From positions 54,767,780-54,831,779 of the forward strand of contig ML677334.1 of NCBI GenBank assembly GCA_007922305.1: a DNA stretch of 64,000 nt. The letters are read 5' to 3'. A program made the translations under genes and the position numbers. The notes below the pieces were generated by a model that was not told the origin of the DNA, ran no database searches, and saw only the letters and a list, made by a program, of their open reading frames with translations. This document shows positions 47,385-58,014 of the stretch, piece after piece (position 1 is the first letter of the stretch; each line of letters begins with the position of its first letter). Origin of the DNA: Dermatemys mawii (taxonomy: Eukaryota > Chordata > Testudines > Dermatemydidae).

Positions 47385-48430
47385 TGAGAACCCAGCATCC
47401 ATAGAGATTTTATTAGAACGGTCAGGTGCCTTTGATCCAATTGACCATGCTAATCTGTGGCCCAGGGGCAGGTGGGTGGGGTCCTAGGTGGAGTGACTCC
47501 ATTCTTTTCTTTTTCAGAGGGAAAACTCCCCAGAGACAAACCCTGAAATTATGATGGTGAGTTGTGTTAAACCACCAGAGATATGGAAAGGCGATATTGG
47601 TTCCTTCCAGGGGGAAATATGCCTGACTTTTGTTACTGTGGTCCAACAGAGTGTGCTCTATTGGATTCCCAATCGCTTCTGGATTTCCAGGTAATGGCAA
47701 TGACCAAGAGTGCTTTGTACTATTTATTCTTGGGCAGGAGCCTGTAAACTCCTCTTCCTGATGGGCGACTCACCAAAGCATTCCATACCTTTTGTCACTT
47801 CAAGACTAGATTACCACACTCTACTGAGTTTTTCCTTAAGACTGCTTCAGAACTTCAGCTGTTGGAGAATGTGCATACCCAATTGCTGAGGAGTGTTCAT
47901 TGCAGAGAGCACATTACTTCAGTGTTCTGGGATCCACACTAACGCCCAGTTTCCTTCCAGGCTCAATTTGAAGTGTTGATTTAACCCTTAAATCAGTTGG
48001 AATCTGCTTACAACAGATATCACCTCTCTTTTCTTGAACACTTTGTCATCTGAGATCCTTACTCTAATAGTTCTACCTGCTTTAATCTTGTGGAGATTGG
48101 ATGTCCCCTGGTGAGGGATCTTCAGTTGTGGAACTTACTCTCCTTATTTTATCAAGGCTCAAACAGGAGGACGTTGATGTTACAAACTCCATCTGTTCTT
48201 CCAAGATTTTTTGGCTGGACAAGGGGCAACTTTGTTTGGTGAACCAGAGGAATTTTGAAGAGTTTTATTATTATTTTGCATGCTGACCCAGATTAGTGCT
48301 GACATTTTTATAAGGACTGTACTTCTGCTCAGGCACAAGAAGGATTCAGTTTTCTAAGCTGAAATAAGCATCAGTGGCTAATATGGTCTCTGCTCTTGTG
48401 TAAAGTACTTTGTCATGAAAGTCTACAAAC
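47385..48430 (+). pseudogene. L2-clade LINE reverse transcriptase remnant
   Basis: At 47403-47460 a plus-strand frame reads ILLERSGAFDPIDHANL. This corresponds to RT block A of L2-type LINEs (LLDLSAAFDTIDH), which holds a catalytic aspartate. At 47850-47975 frames read SELQLLENVHTQLLRSVHCR, EHITSVFWDPH and PVSFQAQFEVLI. These match the conserved RT C-terminal region (LQLVQNAAARLL.. / REHITPVL..LHWLPV..RIQFK). Stops and deletions are many, so this is an old copy. Endonuclease and ORF1 are not seen. Confidence 0.68.
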
Positions 48431-48454
48431 ACCTACAGAGGGGTTCCATCAAAT

Positions 48455-48586
48455 TAGGGTTACCAACTTTGGTTGAACATATTCCTGGCAGTTCCCTGGA
48501 GGTTTCATCACATGACAATCTTTAATTCAAGATTAATCTTTAATTCTTGGAGACTCCAAGACAATCCTGGATGCTTGGCAACCCTA
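48455..48586. mobile_element. 132-bp MITE (tagggttaccaac ends)
   Basis: The ends are TAGGGTTACCAACTTT and the inverted ATGCTTGGCAACCCTA, with internal inversions around 'aattcaagattaatctttaa'. The flanks CATCAAAT and TGTCAAAT agree at six of eight positions, compatible with a decayed hAT target duplication. I recognise the sequence as a common small sauropsid element. Confidence 0.65.
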
Positions 48587-48639
48587 TGTCAAATCCTCCT
48601 CCCTTGTGACATATTCTTTAACATTGTCAGTCAAGCACG

Positions 48640-49756
48640 TTCGTAGTTCCCCAAGACTAAGTTCTCGGACCAATCCTGTTCAACTTATTCATAAATGAGC
48701 TGGAGAAAGAGGTAAACAGTGAGGTGGCAAAGTTGGCAGATGATACTAAACTGCTCAAGATAGCTAAGACCAAAGCAGACTGTGAAGAACTTCAAAAAGA
48801 TCTCACTAAACTAAGTGATTGGGCAACAAAATGGCATATGAAATTCAATGTGGATAAATGTAAAGTAATGCACATTCAAAAAAAAATAACCCCAACTATA
48901 CATACAATATGTATGCGGGCTAATTTAGCTACAACTAATTAGGAAAAAGATCTTGGAGTCATCGAGTATAGTTCGCTGAAAATATCCACACAGTGTGCAG
49001 CAGCAGTCAAAAAAACAAACAGGATGTTAAGAATCATTCAAAAGGGATAAAAGATAAGACAGAGAATATCTTATTCCCCTGATATAAATCCATGATGCAC
49101 CGACATCTTGAATACTGCATACAGATGTGGTCTCCTCATCTCAAAAAAGATAAACTGGCATTAGAAAAGGTTCAGAGAAGGGCAACTAAACTGATTAGGG
49201 GTTTGGAACTCATCTCATATGAGGAGAGATTAAAGAGGCTAGGACTTTTTAGCATGGAAAAGAGGAGACTAAGAGGGGATATGATAGAGGTATGATAGAT
49301 TTTATTATCATGAGTGGTGTGGAGAAAGTGAATAAGGGAAAGTTATTTACTTGTTCTTGTAATATAAGAACTAGGAGCCACCAAATGAAATTAATGGGCA
49401 GCAGGTTTAAAACAAATAAAAGGACGTTCTTCTTCACACACAGCACAGTCAACTGGTGGAACTCCTTGCCTGAGGAGGTTGTGAAGGTGAGGACTATAAC
49501 AGGGTTTAAAAGAGAACTGGATAAATTCATGGAGGCTAAGTCCATTAATGGTTATTAGCCAGGATGGGTAAGAAATGGTGTCCCTAGTCTCTGTCTGTCA
49601 AAGGGTGGTGATGGATGGCAGGAGAGAGATCACTTGGTCATTACCTGTTAGGTTCACTCCCTCTGGGGCACCTGGCATTGGCCACTGTCGGTAGACAGGA
49701 TACTGGGCTGGATGGACATTTGGTCTGACCCAGTACAGCCACTCTTATGTTCTTAA
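48640..49756 (+). pseudogene. CR1-like LINE: RT C-terminal half and 3' end
   Basis: A plus-strand reading gives GPILFNLFINELEKEV, then VAKLADDTKLLKIAKTKADC (the catalytic F/ADD box of RT, here LADD), then WATKWHMKFNVDKCKVMHIQ. After frame breaks come [20 protein letters not shown] with [10 protein letters not shown], and WWNSLPEEVVKVRTITGFKR. This is the usual order in Jockey-group LINEs of the CR1/L3 type. The 3' end 'gggctggatggacatttggt' with 'ctgacccagtacagccac' and 'cttatgttctta' is also typical. The copy is 5'-truncated within RT and has several stops. Confidence 0.8.
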
Positions 49757-50221
49757 GATGTGGGTGTCATCCTCACATGGCAGTAGCATTTGTTTATGCC
49801 ATTTTCCATCACCTGATAACAGGCCTTCATTATCTCATATGACATCAATATTTCCTAGTTTTTGTATGCCACCCAGTCTCCACTTCTATCATAGGGGAGC
49901 ATCACCTTTGCTTATTTCTGCTTTCAGACAGACAGACACAAGTCTGACATATGGAAGGAACAAGAAGTTGTCAACTAGAACCATCTTCTTGTTTTCTGCC
50001 CCAGGCCCTCACCCTCTCTCTAAATAAAGTGCGGTAAGGCATGCCAAGGAAACTGCTTTATAACTTACCCCAAAACACTTCTTCCCCTTAAAACATAACG
50101 ACATAGCCATTTTCCCAGGCACCCCAAACTACAGTGTGTTGGTCCAGATCATGTTTGCAGTTGGAAGCAGTGAAATTCTCTCTTTTGATTTCTTATGGGC
50201 AGCACTTCAAGTGCTGTCTGA

Positions 50222-50425
50222 TGGCAGGTCTACATTAAAACATTGTATTGGTGCCGCTGCACCACTGTAGTGCTTAAGTGAAGATGCTCCTAAGCCAAGA
50301 GTAAAGCTTCTCTCATTGGCATAGTTAATCCACCTCCCTAAGAGGGGGTAGCTGTGTCAATGACAGAAGCTCTCCTGTTAACATAAGACTATCTGCATGA
50401 TGGGGAGGTAGGTTGATATAACTGC
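50222..50425. mobile_element. Diverged MITE (ggcaggtctacatt type)
   Basis: The left end 'ggcaggtctacattaaaaca' has an imperfect inverted partner, 'ggttgatataactgcc', near 50410-50426. The interior 'tggtgccgctgcaccactgt' and 'aagagggggtagctgtgtca' resembles the common turtle 'gtctacact' MITEs. Boundaries are uncertain. Confidence 0.4.
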
Positions 50426-51106
50426 CAGTCAGGGAGTGTTGATTTTGCATACCATTGACCAACATAATTATAACCAATATAGGTCTGTATGTCAGCCTGG
50501 CCTGAGCGTGCTCTGCAAAGCTCTGTACCATCAGACCTGCAGATGTCCTCCAGGCAGAAATCTGACAGCAGTCAAGGTAACTGCGAATAGCACCTGATCG
50601 AGTCACAGATGCCAGTAAAGATGGCAGCAGTGCCAGTGTCTCACTAGACTACTGTGTTTTAAAAAAACAAAAGAAGAGTCAACTTCTTCTAAACCAAAAA
50701 CAGTAATAAATAAATCAGTGAGTCCAATTTCCTCAAGAAATTTGGCCCACATTTTTCATAAGAGCTCAAGAAAAATCCCTTTAGTATTTTCAAGTTACCA
50801 CCTCAGCACTGGTAAGTTTTCTACAACAGGGTCTCTTCCCATCACATTTATATTTGTAGTTTGGGGTGGGTCTCCCACTAGCACAGTCTTGTCGCTTTTC
50901 TTTAACATGACACTAAAAGTGGACTGTGCTATTCCACAGCATTTTGTCAGCGTACCCGATTGAAAGATCTTTCCCTAGGCTCCTTCCTTAACATAATTCA
51001 GAATTTTTGCCTTCTCTTTCAAAAGAGAACTCCCTGTTTCTCTGAGGTGATTGTATACTGGTATAAGACAGGTCTTGCTTTCACGTTAAAGTTTAGTACA
51101 TTTCAA

Positions 51107-51935
51107 TCAGAATCAGAGAATCGTAGAATATTCCAACTCTGGTTGGAAGGGACCTCAGGAGGTCATCTAGTCCAACCCCCTGCTTAAAGCAGGACCAATC
51201 CCCAGCTAAATCATCTCAGCCAAGGCTTTTTCAAGCCTGACCTTAAAATCCTCCCTATTCCACCACCTCCCTAGGTAACCCATTCCGGTGCTTCATCACC
51301 CTCCTAATGAAAAGGTTTTTCATAAAATCCAACCTAAACCTCCCCCACTGCAACTTGACACCATTACTCCTTGTTCAGTCATCTGGTACCACTGAGAACA
51401 CTCTAGATCCATCCTCTCTAGAACAACCTTTCAGATAGTTGAAAGCAGCTATCAAATCTCCCCTCAGTCTTCTCTTCTGAAGACTAAACAATCCCAGTTC
51501 CCTCAGCCTCTCCTCATAAGTCATGTGCTCCAGCCCCCTAATCATTTTTGTTGCCTTCCCCTAGACTCTTTCCAATTTATCCATATCCTTCTTGTGGTGT
51601 GGGGCCCAAAACTGAACACAGTACTCCAGATGAGACCTCACCAATGTCGAACAGAAGGAACGATCACATCCCTCGATCTGCTGGCAATGCCCCTACTTAT
51701 ACAACCTAAATGCTGTTAGCCTTCTCAGCAACAAGGGCACATTGTTGACTCATATCCAGCTTCTCATCCACTGTAACCTCTAGGTCCTTTTCTGTAGAAC
51801 TGCTACCTAGCCATTCGGTCCCTAGTCTGTAGCAGTGCATGGGATTCTTCCGTCCTAAGTGCAGGACTCTGCGCTTGTCCTTTGAACCTCATCAGATTTC
51901 TTTTGGCCCAATCCTCTAATTTGTCAATTCCCAAT
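51107..51935 (-). mobile_element. CR1 LINE 3' region, about 830 bp, antisense
   Basis: The plus strand begins 'aatcagagaatcgtagaat', the complement of the CR1 terminal octamer repeats, and continues 'ggaagggacctcaggaggtc' and 'atctagtccaaccccctgct'. It then runs through 'cttcatcaccctcctaatga', 'ttcccctagactctttccaa' and 'gtgcaggactctgcgcttgt' to 'caatcctctaatttgtcaat'. This is the classic chicken/turtle CR1 3' sequence in reverse. The copy is 5'-truncated, as is usual for CR1, and no long frame survives. Confidence 0.9.
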
Positions 51936-52376
51936 GATGTTTCACACCATTTTAAATTACCCAAGTTTAACTACTGACAAGATCAAATCAATAAGGAAAA
52001 ATGGAATATAAAATTATACAAATTGGAATATGGGTGTGACACTCAGAAGTGCTGGTAAGAAAATGAACTTTGGCCCCACTTCAGAGAGGTACTTAGGGAA
52101 TTTTTAGCATGTAAATAGTTCTGTTGAATTTAACAGAGCTACTCTTATGTTTCAAGTTAGGCATATGCTCTGCTTACTTGTTTGGAGAGCTCCATTTCCT
52201 GGCTCCAGTCACCTGACATATCAGATGACAAAGTTGAGTGTCCAGTAATTCCTACAATGACTTGGATTCCAAAGAATTGATTCAAATAAAAGCGTGAGAC
52301 ATTACACCAGCAGCCAAATTAAACAGATGTCAGTGCATCTTCTTTGCTCCTGGACAATCAAATACATTGTTTATGT

Positions 52377-53223
52377 CAGGGGTGGGCAAACTATGCCCTG
52401 CGGGCCACATCCGGACTGCAGGACCATCCTGTCAGCCCCTGAGCTCCTGGTCAGGGAGGCTATCCCCATCCTGTTCCCAACCTCACTCCCTCCCCCGGAG
52501 CCATGCCATCATGTGGGCAGTGCTCTGGTCCGCTGCTACTGCCGGGCAGTGCTGCAGCGGTGTGGCTGGCTACAGTGGGTCCTGAACTCCCGCCACACTG
52601 AGCAGAATGGTAAGGGGGCGAGGCTGCGCACTCCTGCGGGGCAGCGTGTTTGGCTCCAGCGGGCCTTGTGGCCACCAGACACACTGCTCTGAGCAGCACG
52701 ATGAGGGGGCGGTTGTATAAGGAGCATGGAATCCCAGGGGCATCAGAGGACAGGGAGCAGGAGGCGATTGGATGGGGTGGTGGTTCTGGGCAGGGGGCAG
52801 TCAGGAGATGGGAAATGGGGGGGTTGGATAGGCGTGGGAGTCCCGAGGGTCTGTCAGGAAGCGGGGGTTTGGATAGGGGTCAGGGCAGGCAGGGGGAGGA
52901 GTCCGGGGGAAGGGGCAGTTAGGGTACAGGGTCTTGGGAGGAGGTGGTCAGGGGGACAAGGAGCAGGGAGTGTTGTATGGGGGTCACGTTCGGGAGGGGC
53001 CGTTAGGGATGGGGGTGTGTCTGGAAGGGGAGGTCAGGGTACAAGGAGCTGGTGGGGGTTGGATGGGTTGGGGATTCTGAGGGGGGCAGTCAGGGGGTGG
53101 GAAGTGGGTGGGGCTTGGAGGGGGGACAGGTTGTTTGGGGAGGCATAGCCTTCCTTACCCAGCCCTCCACACAATTTTGCAACCCTGATGTGTCCCTCAG
53201 ACCAAAAAGTTTGCCCACTCCTG
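52377..53223 (+). mobile_element. Non-autonomous hAT with G-rich minisatellite core
   Basis: The ends are CAGGGGTGGGCAAACT and the inverted AGTTTGCCCACTCCTG (53209-53223, with one difference). The flanks GTTTATGT (52369-52376) and GTCTATGT (53224-53231) form an 8-bp duplication with one mismatch. Near the left end it has 'gccctgcgggccacatccgg'. From about 52730 to 53140 it is a G-rich imperfect tandem repeat. The same family in opposite orientation lies at 53584-54467. No transposase is encoded. Confidence 0.85.
52730..53140 (+). repeat. G-rich imperfect minisatellite
   Basis: Repeated phrases include 'ggatggggtggtggttctgg', 'gggggcagtcaggagatggg', 'gggtttggataggggtcagg' and 'ggggcagtcagggggtggga'. 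This strand bias generates Gly/Arg-rich open frames that do not look like a gene. Runs of three or more G are frequent. Confidence 0.75.
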
Positions 53224-53649
53224 GTCTATGTCAACTAACTCATACCTTATATAAACTCAGATTTCCTCCATTATAATACAATTAAGCATTTCTTCATCAT
53301 CTCTATCATGCCATGACTACAATGGATACTTATGATTGGCTGCAGCATTTGTACAAGATCACAATTATTTTGCATAACTTCCATTTACTTCAATAAGAGG
53401 TGCACGCCAAAGACTGCAGGATAATCAAGCCTCCAGACATATAAACACTTTAAAAAGTCATACAAACTCCCCAGTGGTGTCAGCGGGGAGTTCCTGCGTG
53501 GATCAATGGCACTATATTGCATGTTATCATGGCACTATCAGTCTAGGTAAACTGTTTTCCAAAGGTACAAGCATCAATTAGACCAGGAGTGGGCAAACTT
53601 TTTGGCCCGAGGTCCACACGGGACTTCAAAATTGTGCAGAGGGCCAGGC

Positions 53650-53885
53650 AGGGAAGGCCCTGCCCCTTATCCAACCCCCACCCACTTCCCACCCCCGACT
53701 ACCCCCCTCAGAACCCCGACCCATCCAACCCCCCCTTCCTTGTCCCCTGATCGCCCCCCAGAGACCCACCCCCTATTTAGCCCCCCTGCTATCTGTTCCC
53801 TGACTGCCCCCACCCTAGACCCCCACACCCTAACTACCACCCAGGCCCCCACCACCTAAGACACCCCCCATCCCGAAACTGGTTT
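53650..53885 (-). repeat. C-rich minisatellite, complement of 52730-53140
   Basis: The plus strand carries 'ccttatccaacccccaccca', 'cagaaccccgacccatccaa' and 'tagacccccacaccctaact'. Reverse-complemented, these match the G-rich units of the first hAT copy. Confidence 0.7.
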
Positions 53886-53899
53886 ACCTGCTCAGCCGG

Positions 53900-54361
53900 G
53901 CGCAGGGCCCCACAGCTTGCAGTGCTCCGCCCAGCCGCGCATCTTGCCGTGCTCCGCCCAGCACCCCGGGCTGGTGCCAGGAGCGCGGAACCCCGCAGCT
54001 TGCCACGGTTGGCCGGGCAACCCAGGCCGGGAGCGCGGGGCCCTGTGGCAAGACACGCTTGGCCCAGACCCCGGCTCAGAGCCCAGGTCGCAGGGCTTTC
54101 TGCGCTGGGCCCGGTCCCCTGGCCAGGAGCGCGGGGCTTCAGGGCTTTCTGCGCTGGGCCCAGACCCCTGGCCGGGAGCGTGGGGTCGCCGGGCTTTCCA
54201 CGCTGGGCCCGGCCCCCCAGCCAGGAGCGCAGGGCCGCGGGGCTTGCAGCGCTCAGCTCAACTCCCGGCCAGCAGCGCAGGGTGGCGTGGCTTGCCGCGC
54301 TTGGCCAGGACCCCTGGCCAGGAGCTCGGGGCCGTATGGCTTGCCGCGCTCGGCCCAGGGC
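53900..54361 (+). repeat. 49-bp GC- and CpG-rich minisatellite, about nine units
   Basis: The unit runs approximately from 'cagggctttctgcgctgggc' through 'ccggtcccctggccaggagc' to 'gcggggctt' (49 bp). Two adjacent units near 54101-54190 are nearly identical and others differ more. Since 49 is not a multiple of three, each unit shifts frame, and the absence of stops in the unit leaves all three plus frames open for 118-183 codons. The array is the strongest CpG-rich patch in the window. Confidence 0.82.
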
Positions 54362-55461
54362 TGGGGGGGGGGGGCACTGGCCCCGCCCCCCGGCTCAAGC
54401 TCACGGGCCAGATGAAAATTGCCGGCGGGCCACATGTGGCCCACGGGCCATAGTTTGCCCACATCTGAATTAGACTGCTCCATGGAGGCCTTTTCTAAAC
54501 GGTTTATTCGTTTTCAGAAAGTCTATAGCAAACACAAGTAACAGCAAAGAGAAGGCAAGAGAAATAAGATTACAACAGTGACATTATTATTGTGGAGTAT
54601 TTTGCAGCCTTATGTTTATGATATTTGTGCTTCTACTTAGCTCACTTTGGGAACTAACTCCTCACATGTGCAGTGCCACAATTCTGTTTACTGAAGCTCT
54701 TCAAATGTATTTGATCATGCCACCAGCCCTAATATTGGCAATTTTAAGCTTCACAAAAATATGTGAAGGTGTTTTCTTTGTTACATTTCATTGTGAAATT
54801 ATGTGAGGTTTAGATACGTCTGCATCTTTTTAGCTGAAAATGTATCGCTTCAGACACTTGCAGTTTTTAAGCAAATAATGCTTCCAATACCTCTTGTATA
54901 CAAAACAGCTCTCAGCCATTTCTTAGTTTCTTTCACAAAACACATTTCATATGCCTGGAAAATTACTTAAATTGGAGATCCATTTGTTAGCCATAACTGT
55001 TTCAATAAATAGTACATTATAATAAGTAAACCAAAAGCTGGATATATTTGTATGCATACCTGTTTTGATATAATTTCTGATATGCAGCAATACAAACAAC
55101 CACAGTTAACAGATGTTACCCTCTAATCTAAAAATTAATTTTTTGCCTTGTCGTTCCAGAGATCTCTATCTAAGATCTAAATAAAAAATAATAAAAAAAT
55201 AAAATATCCTTATTTCCATACAGTGGGAATACAAAAACATTAATAGCAACACTTTGGCTGCTAAGGTCCCAGTAGTGCTTCTCTTCAAGGACTTCTATAT
55301 AATGTTTTTTAACTGGCATCTCTGATAGATAAACCAATAGTTTCATCGGACCCGGATTTAAATCAAAGTGAAGACTGATGCTACTACAGCAGGTTACATG
55401 GCTCCAGAAGTCCAACATAGCCCCAGATTCTCTGACCTTGAGGGCATGCCACAAGTCTCAC

Positions 55462-55538
55462 CTGTTATCCAAGGGACAATACATTGGAGATGGCTTGTCT
55501 CGGGAACAGGATGTGATGGAAACTATTTTGGCACCAGA
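55462..55538 (-). other. Candidate internal exon (unidentified)
   Basis: A 77-bp minus-strand segment runs from an acceptor-like 'ccatatagttag' to AACAG|GTGAGA, a good donor. One frame is open: SGAKIVSITSCSRDKPSPMY followed by CPLDN. It begins in phase 0 and would follow 55993-56113 in frame. The plus strand is also open here (55368-55598), and the sequence may instead belong to an unclassified repeat. Confidence 0.2.
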
Positions 55539-55992
55539 CTAACTATATGGAAATCTGTTTTTCAGTTCTGTTTGATTCTGAAAAATAAAAGTCTGTAATA
55601 GTTCTAATCTATGTAACATGGCTAGATCAGGGATACAAATGGCTGACATACCTGATGGGTTAAACTATTATTACTACACTGACTCCACATTTTGCTTTGA
55701 CTCTCCAGTGGTTTGAGTGCCCATACAACCCATTTTCTAGTCTATGCCCACAAAGGACATCAGTGACAAAGGGCAAAATGCTAATGAAAATTGTGAGATC
55801 ACTGAAGAAATAGGACACATTCCCCTCTCTCTCTCTTTCCCTGCCTGGGATCTCCTCTCCAATAGGAGATGGGGGCATTTCAGCTTCATACCACTTAAAT
55901 AAAAACAAAGAGATGGGCCGATTATCATCTGTTTGCTGCATGTGCTGAATTTTTTTTTAAAAATAGCATTTTGATTTTTCAATGCCCAAAAC

Positions 55993-56113
55993 CTGGTACT
56001 GAAGCATATAGTGTCTTTCTTCATTGACATTTTCCTTGAGCACCATCTTGCCCAACCGCAGATGGTTCTTTTTGTTATAGCCCAGGAAGAAGTACAAAGC
56101 ACAAATATTTAAA
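55993..56113 (-). other. Best coding-like segment: candidate exon (unidentified)
   Basis: The minus strand has a good pyrimidine-rich acceptor ending ttctatag, then 121 bp open in one frame for 40 codons, ending CAG|GTTTTG, a weak donor. Residues include ALYFFLGYNKKNHLRLGKM and VLKENVNEERHYMLQYQ. Third codon positions are clearly richer in G/C than the AT-rich surroundings, which favours real coding origin (exon or retrocopy) over chance. The frame stops 12 codons beyond the donor. I do not recognise the family. Confidence 0.33.
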
Positions 56114-57284
56114 CTATAGAATGATCAAAACAATGGGACAAATCAGGAACACGTTCTTAAAGGAAAGAGAGAACTTTTTGTGAAAGTTCACTGAAAACAC
56201 TTTTTACCTGAACAGTTAAATTCTTGCCTGAAGTGTTTCAAGTGTATGAATTCTCAGCCTGGGAGTAATTTATTTAGGTTAGTTGATATCACCTATAGGA
56301 TTGAAGGCTGGTAGTTTGGGATGTGCTTTTACAGTCTAACCATTCACAAAAAGAAAGTTTAATTTTGAAATCCATTTCTGTCTCTGTTGTGCAATATGAA
56401 CTAGGCCTTTTTAATTTGGGTTTGGACACCTGATTGATTTAGATTAGAAGTGCAGTAACAGTAGCCATAATGAATAACTGTTTTTGTGCATTAACACTAA
56501 CTAATGCAGTATTATGCACACTATGAAGGCCAGATTGTGGTTTGTAAAAATGTGGGTACAAACGTTTGTGTGCATGTCCGGGGGATATGCAAGAAGTGAT
56601 TCTCAAGTCCAGGAACAACTGCAATTCTGACTTTCCCTTGAGAGCAGGTGCGGGTCCTGATTATTTCCTTCCACATGAACCAGCCAGCAGAGCTAGCTAG
56701 GGATACTGGAGGAGCAAACTGTACCCCCTAAAAGGATGAGACAGCAGGTAGATCCCCAGCGTATGCCGCTGAAATGCACAGCTAATGAAAGAGCAGTTAA
56801 ACTCCTTATATTGCAAAGAGAGCATTGTAACAACACCACAACATGCCATGGGTGATATTCTTGTAATACGCAGTATACACCTCTACCATGTCCATTTGTA
56901 CAGTCAGAACAAACCACTACCTAATCCGGTTAATGTGATCTCAATGGCTTGGCTAGAGCCATTGCAATATCACATGGCTTAAGTTTTATCCACCCATGAG
57001 AGCTGACAATTTGTTTCCCCCTGTACACAGATTTTAAAAGAAAATAAAAAACTATTAACCCCTAACATTTCAAAATGAAGGGGGTTTCCTGCCTATTTAA
57101 TGTCCTTTTAAGTCAACAGGATTCAAGAAGTTAAATACCTGTGCAACTGGTGGAAAGTTTACATCTCCAGGGCTGACTAGTTTTACTTGTCACCTCACAC
57201 TTAAGTTACTTTTGTGGCTAAGTACCACAGTATCATCTTCAGAATGTCCTGCAATGAAGAGAGATTTATTTTGGAAATCATACA

Positions 57285-57515
57285 TGGTTAGGTGTTAGTG
57301 TGGGATGTAGCAGACCAAAGTTCAATCCAAGCTTTGCCACAGAATGCCTGTGTGATCTTGGGCACGTAATTTCATCGCTGTGTCCCACTTCCCCATCTGT
57401 AAAATGAGGATAATAGTACTTCCTACCTCATGGGGGTGTTGTGAGGGTAAATACATTAAAGACAGTGAGATGCGCAGGTACTATGGTCATGGGGGCCGTA
57501 CCTAACAGAGTGAGA
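57285..57515 (+). mobile_element. MIR/CORE-type SINE, well preserved
   Basis: The core reads 'gtgtgatcttgggcacgtaa', 'tcccacttccccatctgtaa' with 'aatgaggataatagtac', and 'cctacctcatgggggtgttg' with 'tgagggtaaat'. It ends with the sauropsid-like tail 'aggtactatggtcatggggg'. This is the clearest MIR-family copy in the window. Confidence 0.85.
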
Positions 57516-58014
57516 TGTTTTTAGAGACAGACTTTCATATTCATATGAATAGTGCAGGAAAATTCAAAGTTACCAATTTAAAAAAAAAAAGTATGTCTGT
57601 CTTTGCATGAAAATACTGAAGCTACTAATTATCTGCATGAAGTACCAAGTTTTAGCTGTAAGTAATTTTTATGAAAAGCAATGGCAATTTTTCTAATTCA
57701 TCCACTGTCACCTAGTCCCCCTTCACATTCACCCATGCACTCTGTGAACCCCTTCAGTGGTGCTGTAGCTTTGCTTTTCAGGATCAATAATTTTAAATGG
57801 CTTAACAACGGAAGAACTGGGTGGACTTTAAATCTATTTTTTTCATGACGGAGCAATGGTTTGTGTTAATTCTCCTGTCCATAATCAAGCAGAAAAATGT
57901 CCCGAGTTGTTTCTTTTAATATACCTCAGAAACAACAAAACTCATCCTTTCATTCAGGAATTTCTGAAAGGATGGGAGTCAGGATGGTGTATGGTCATTG
58001 TATTTTAATTAAGG

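Larger units (their letters stand above)
53584..54467 (-). mobile_element. Non-autonomous hAT, opposite orientation to its neighbour
   Basis: The left end CAGGAGTGGGCAAACT and the right end AGTTTGCCCACATCTG are inverted repeats, flanked by the exact duplication AATTAGAC (53576-53583 and 54468-54475). The right subterminal 'cgggccacatgtggcccacg' matches, inverted, the left subterminal of 52377-53223, so the two copies face each other. The interior has a C-rich complement of the neighbour's minisatellite (53650-53885) and a 49-bp GC-rich array (53900-54360). Confidence 0.88.

Noticed and set aside
52650..53148. Gly/Arg-rich open frames of 90-140 codons
   Set aside because: They come from the G-rich minisatellite of the first hAT copy.
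53917..54473. Three long overlapping plus-strand open frames (178, 183 and 118 codons)
   Set aside because: They are the same 49-bp GC-rich tandem unit read in successive frames inside a hAT element, and no domain or codon bias supports a protein.
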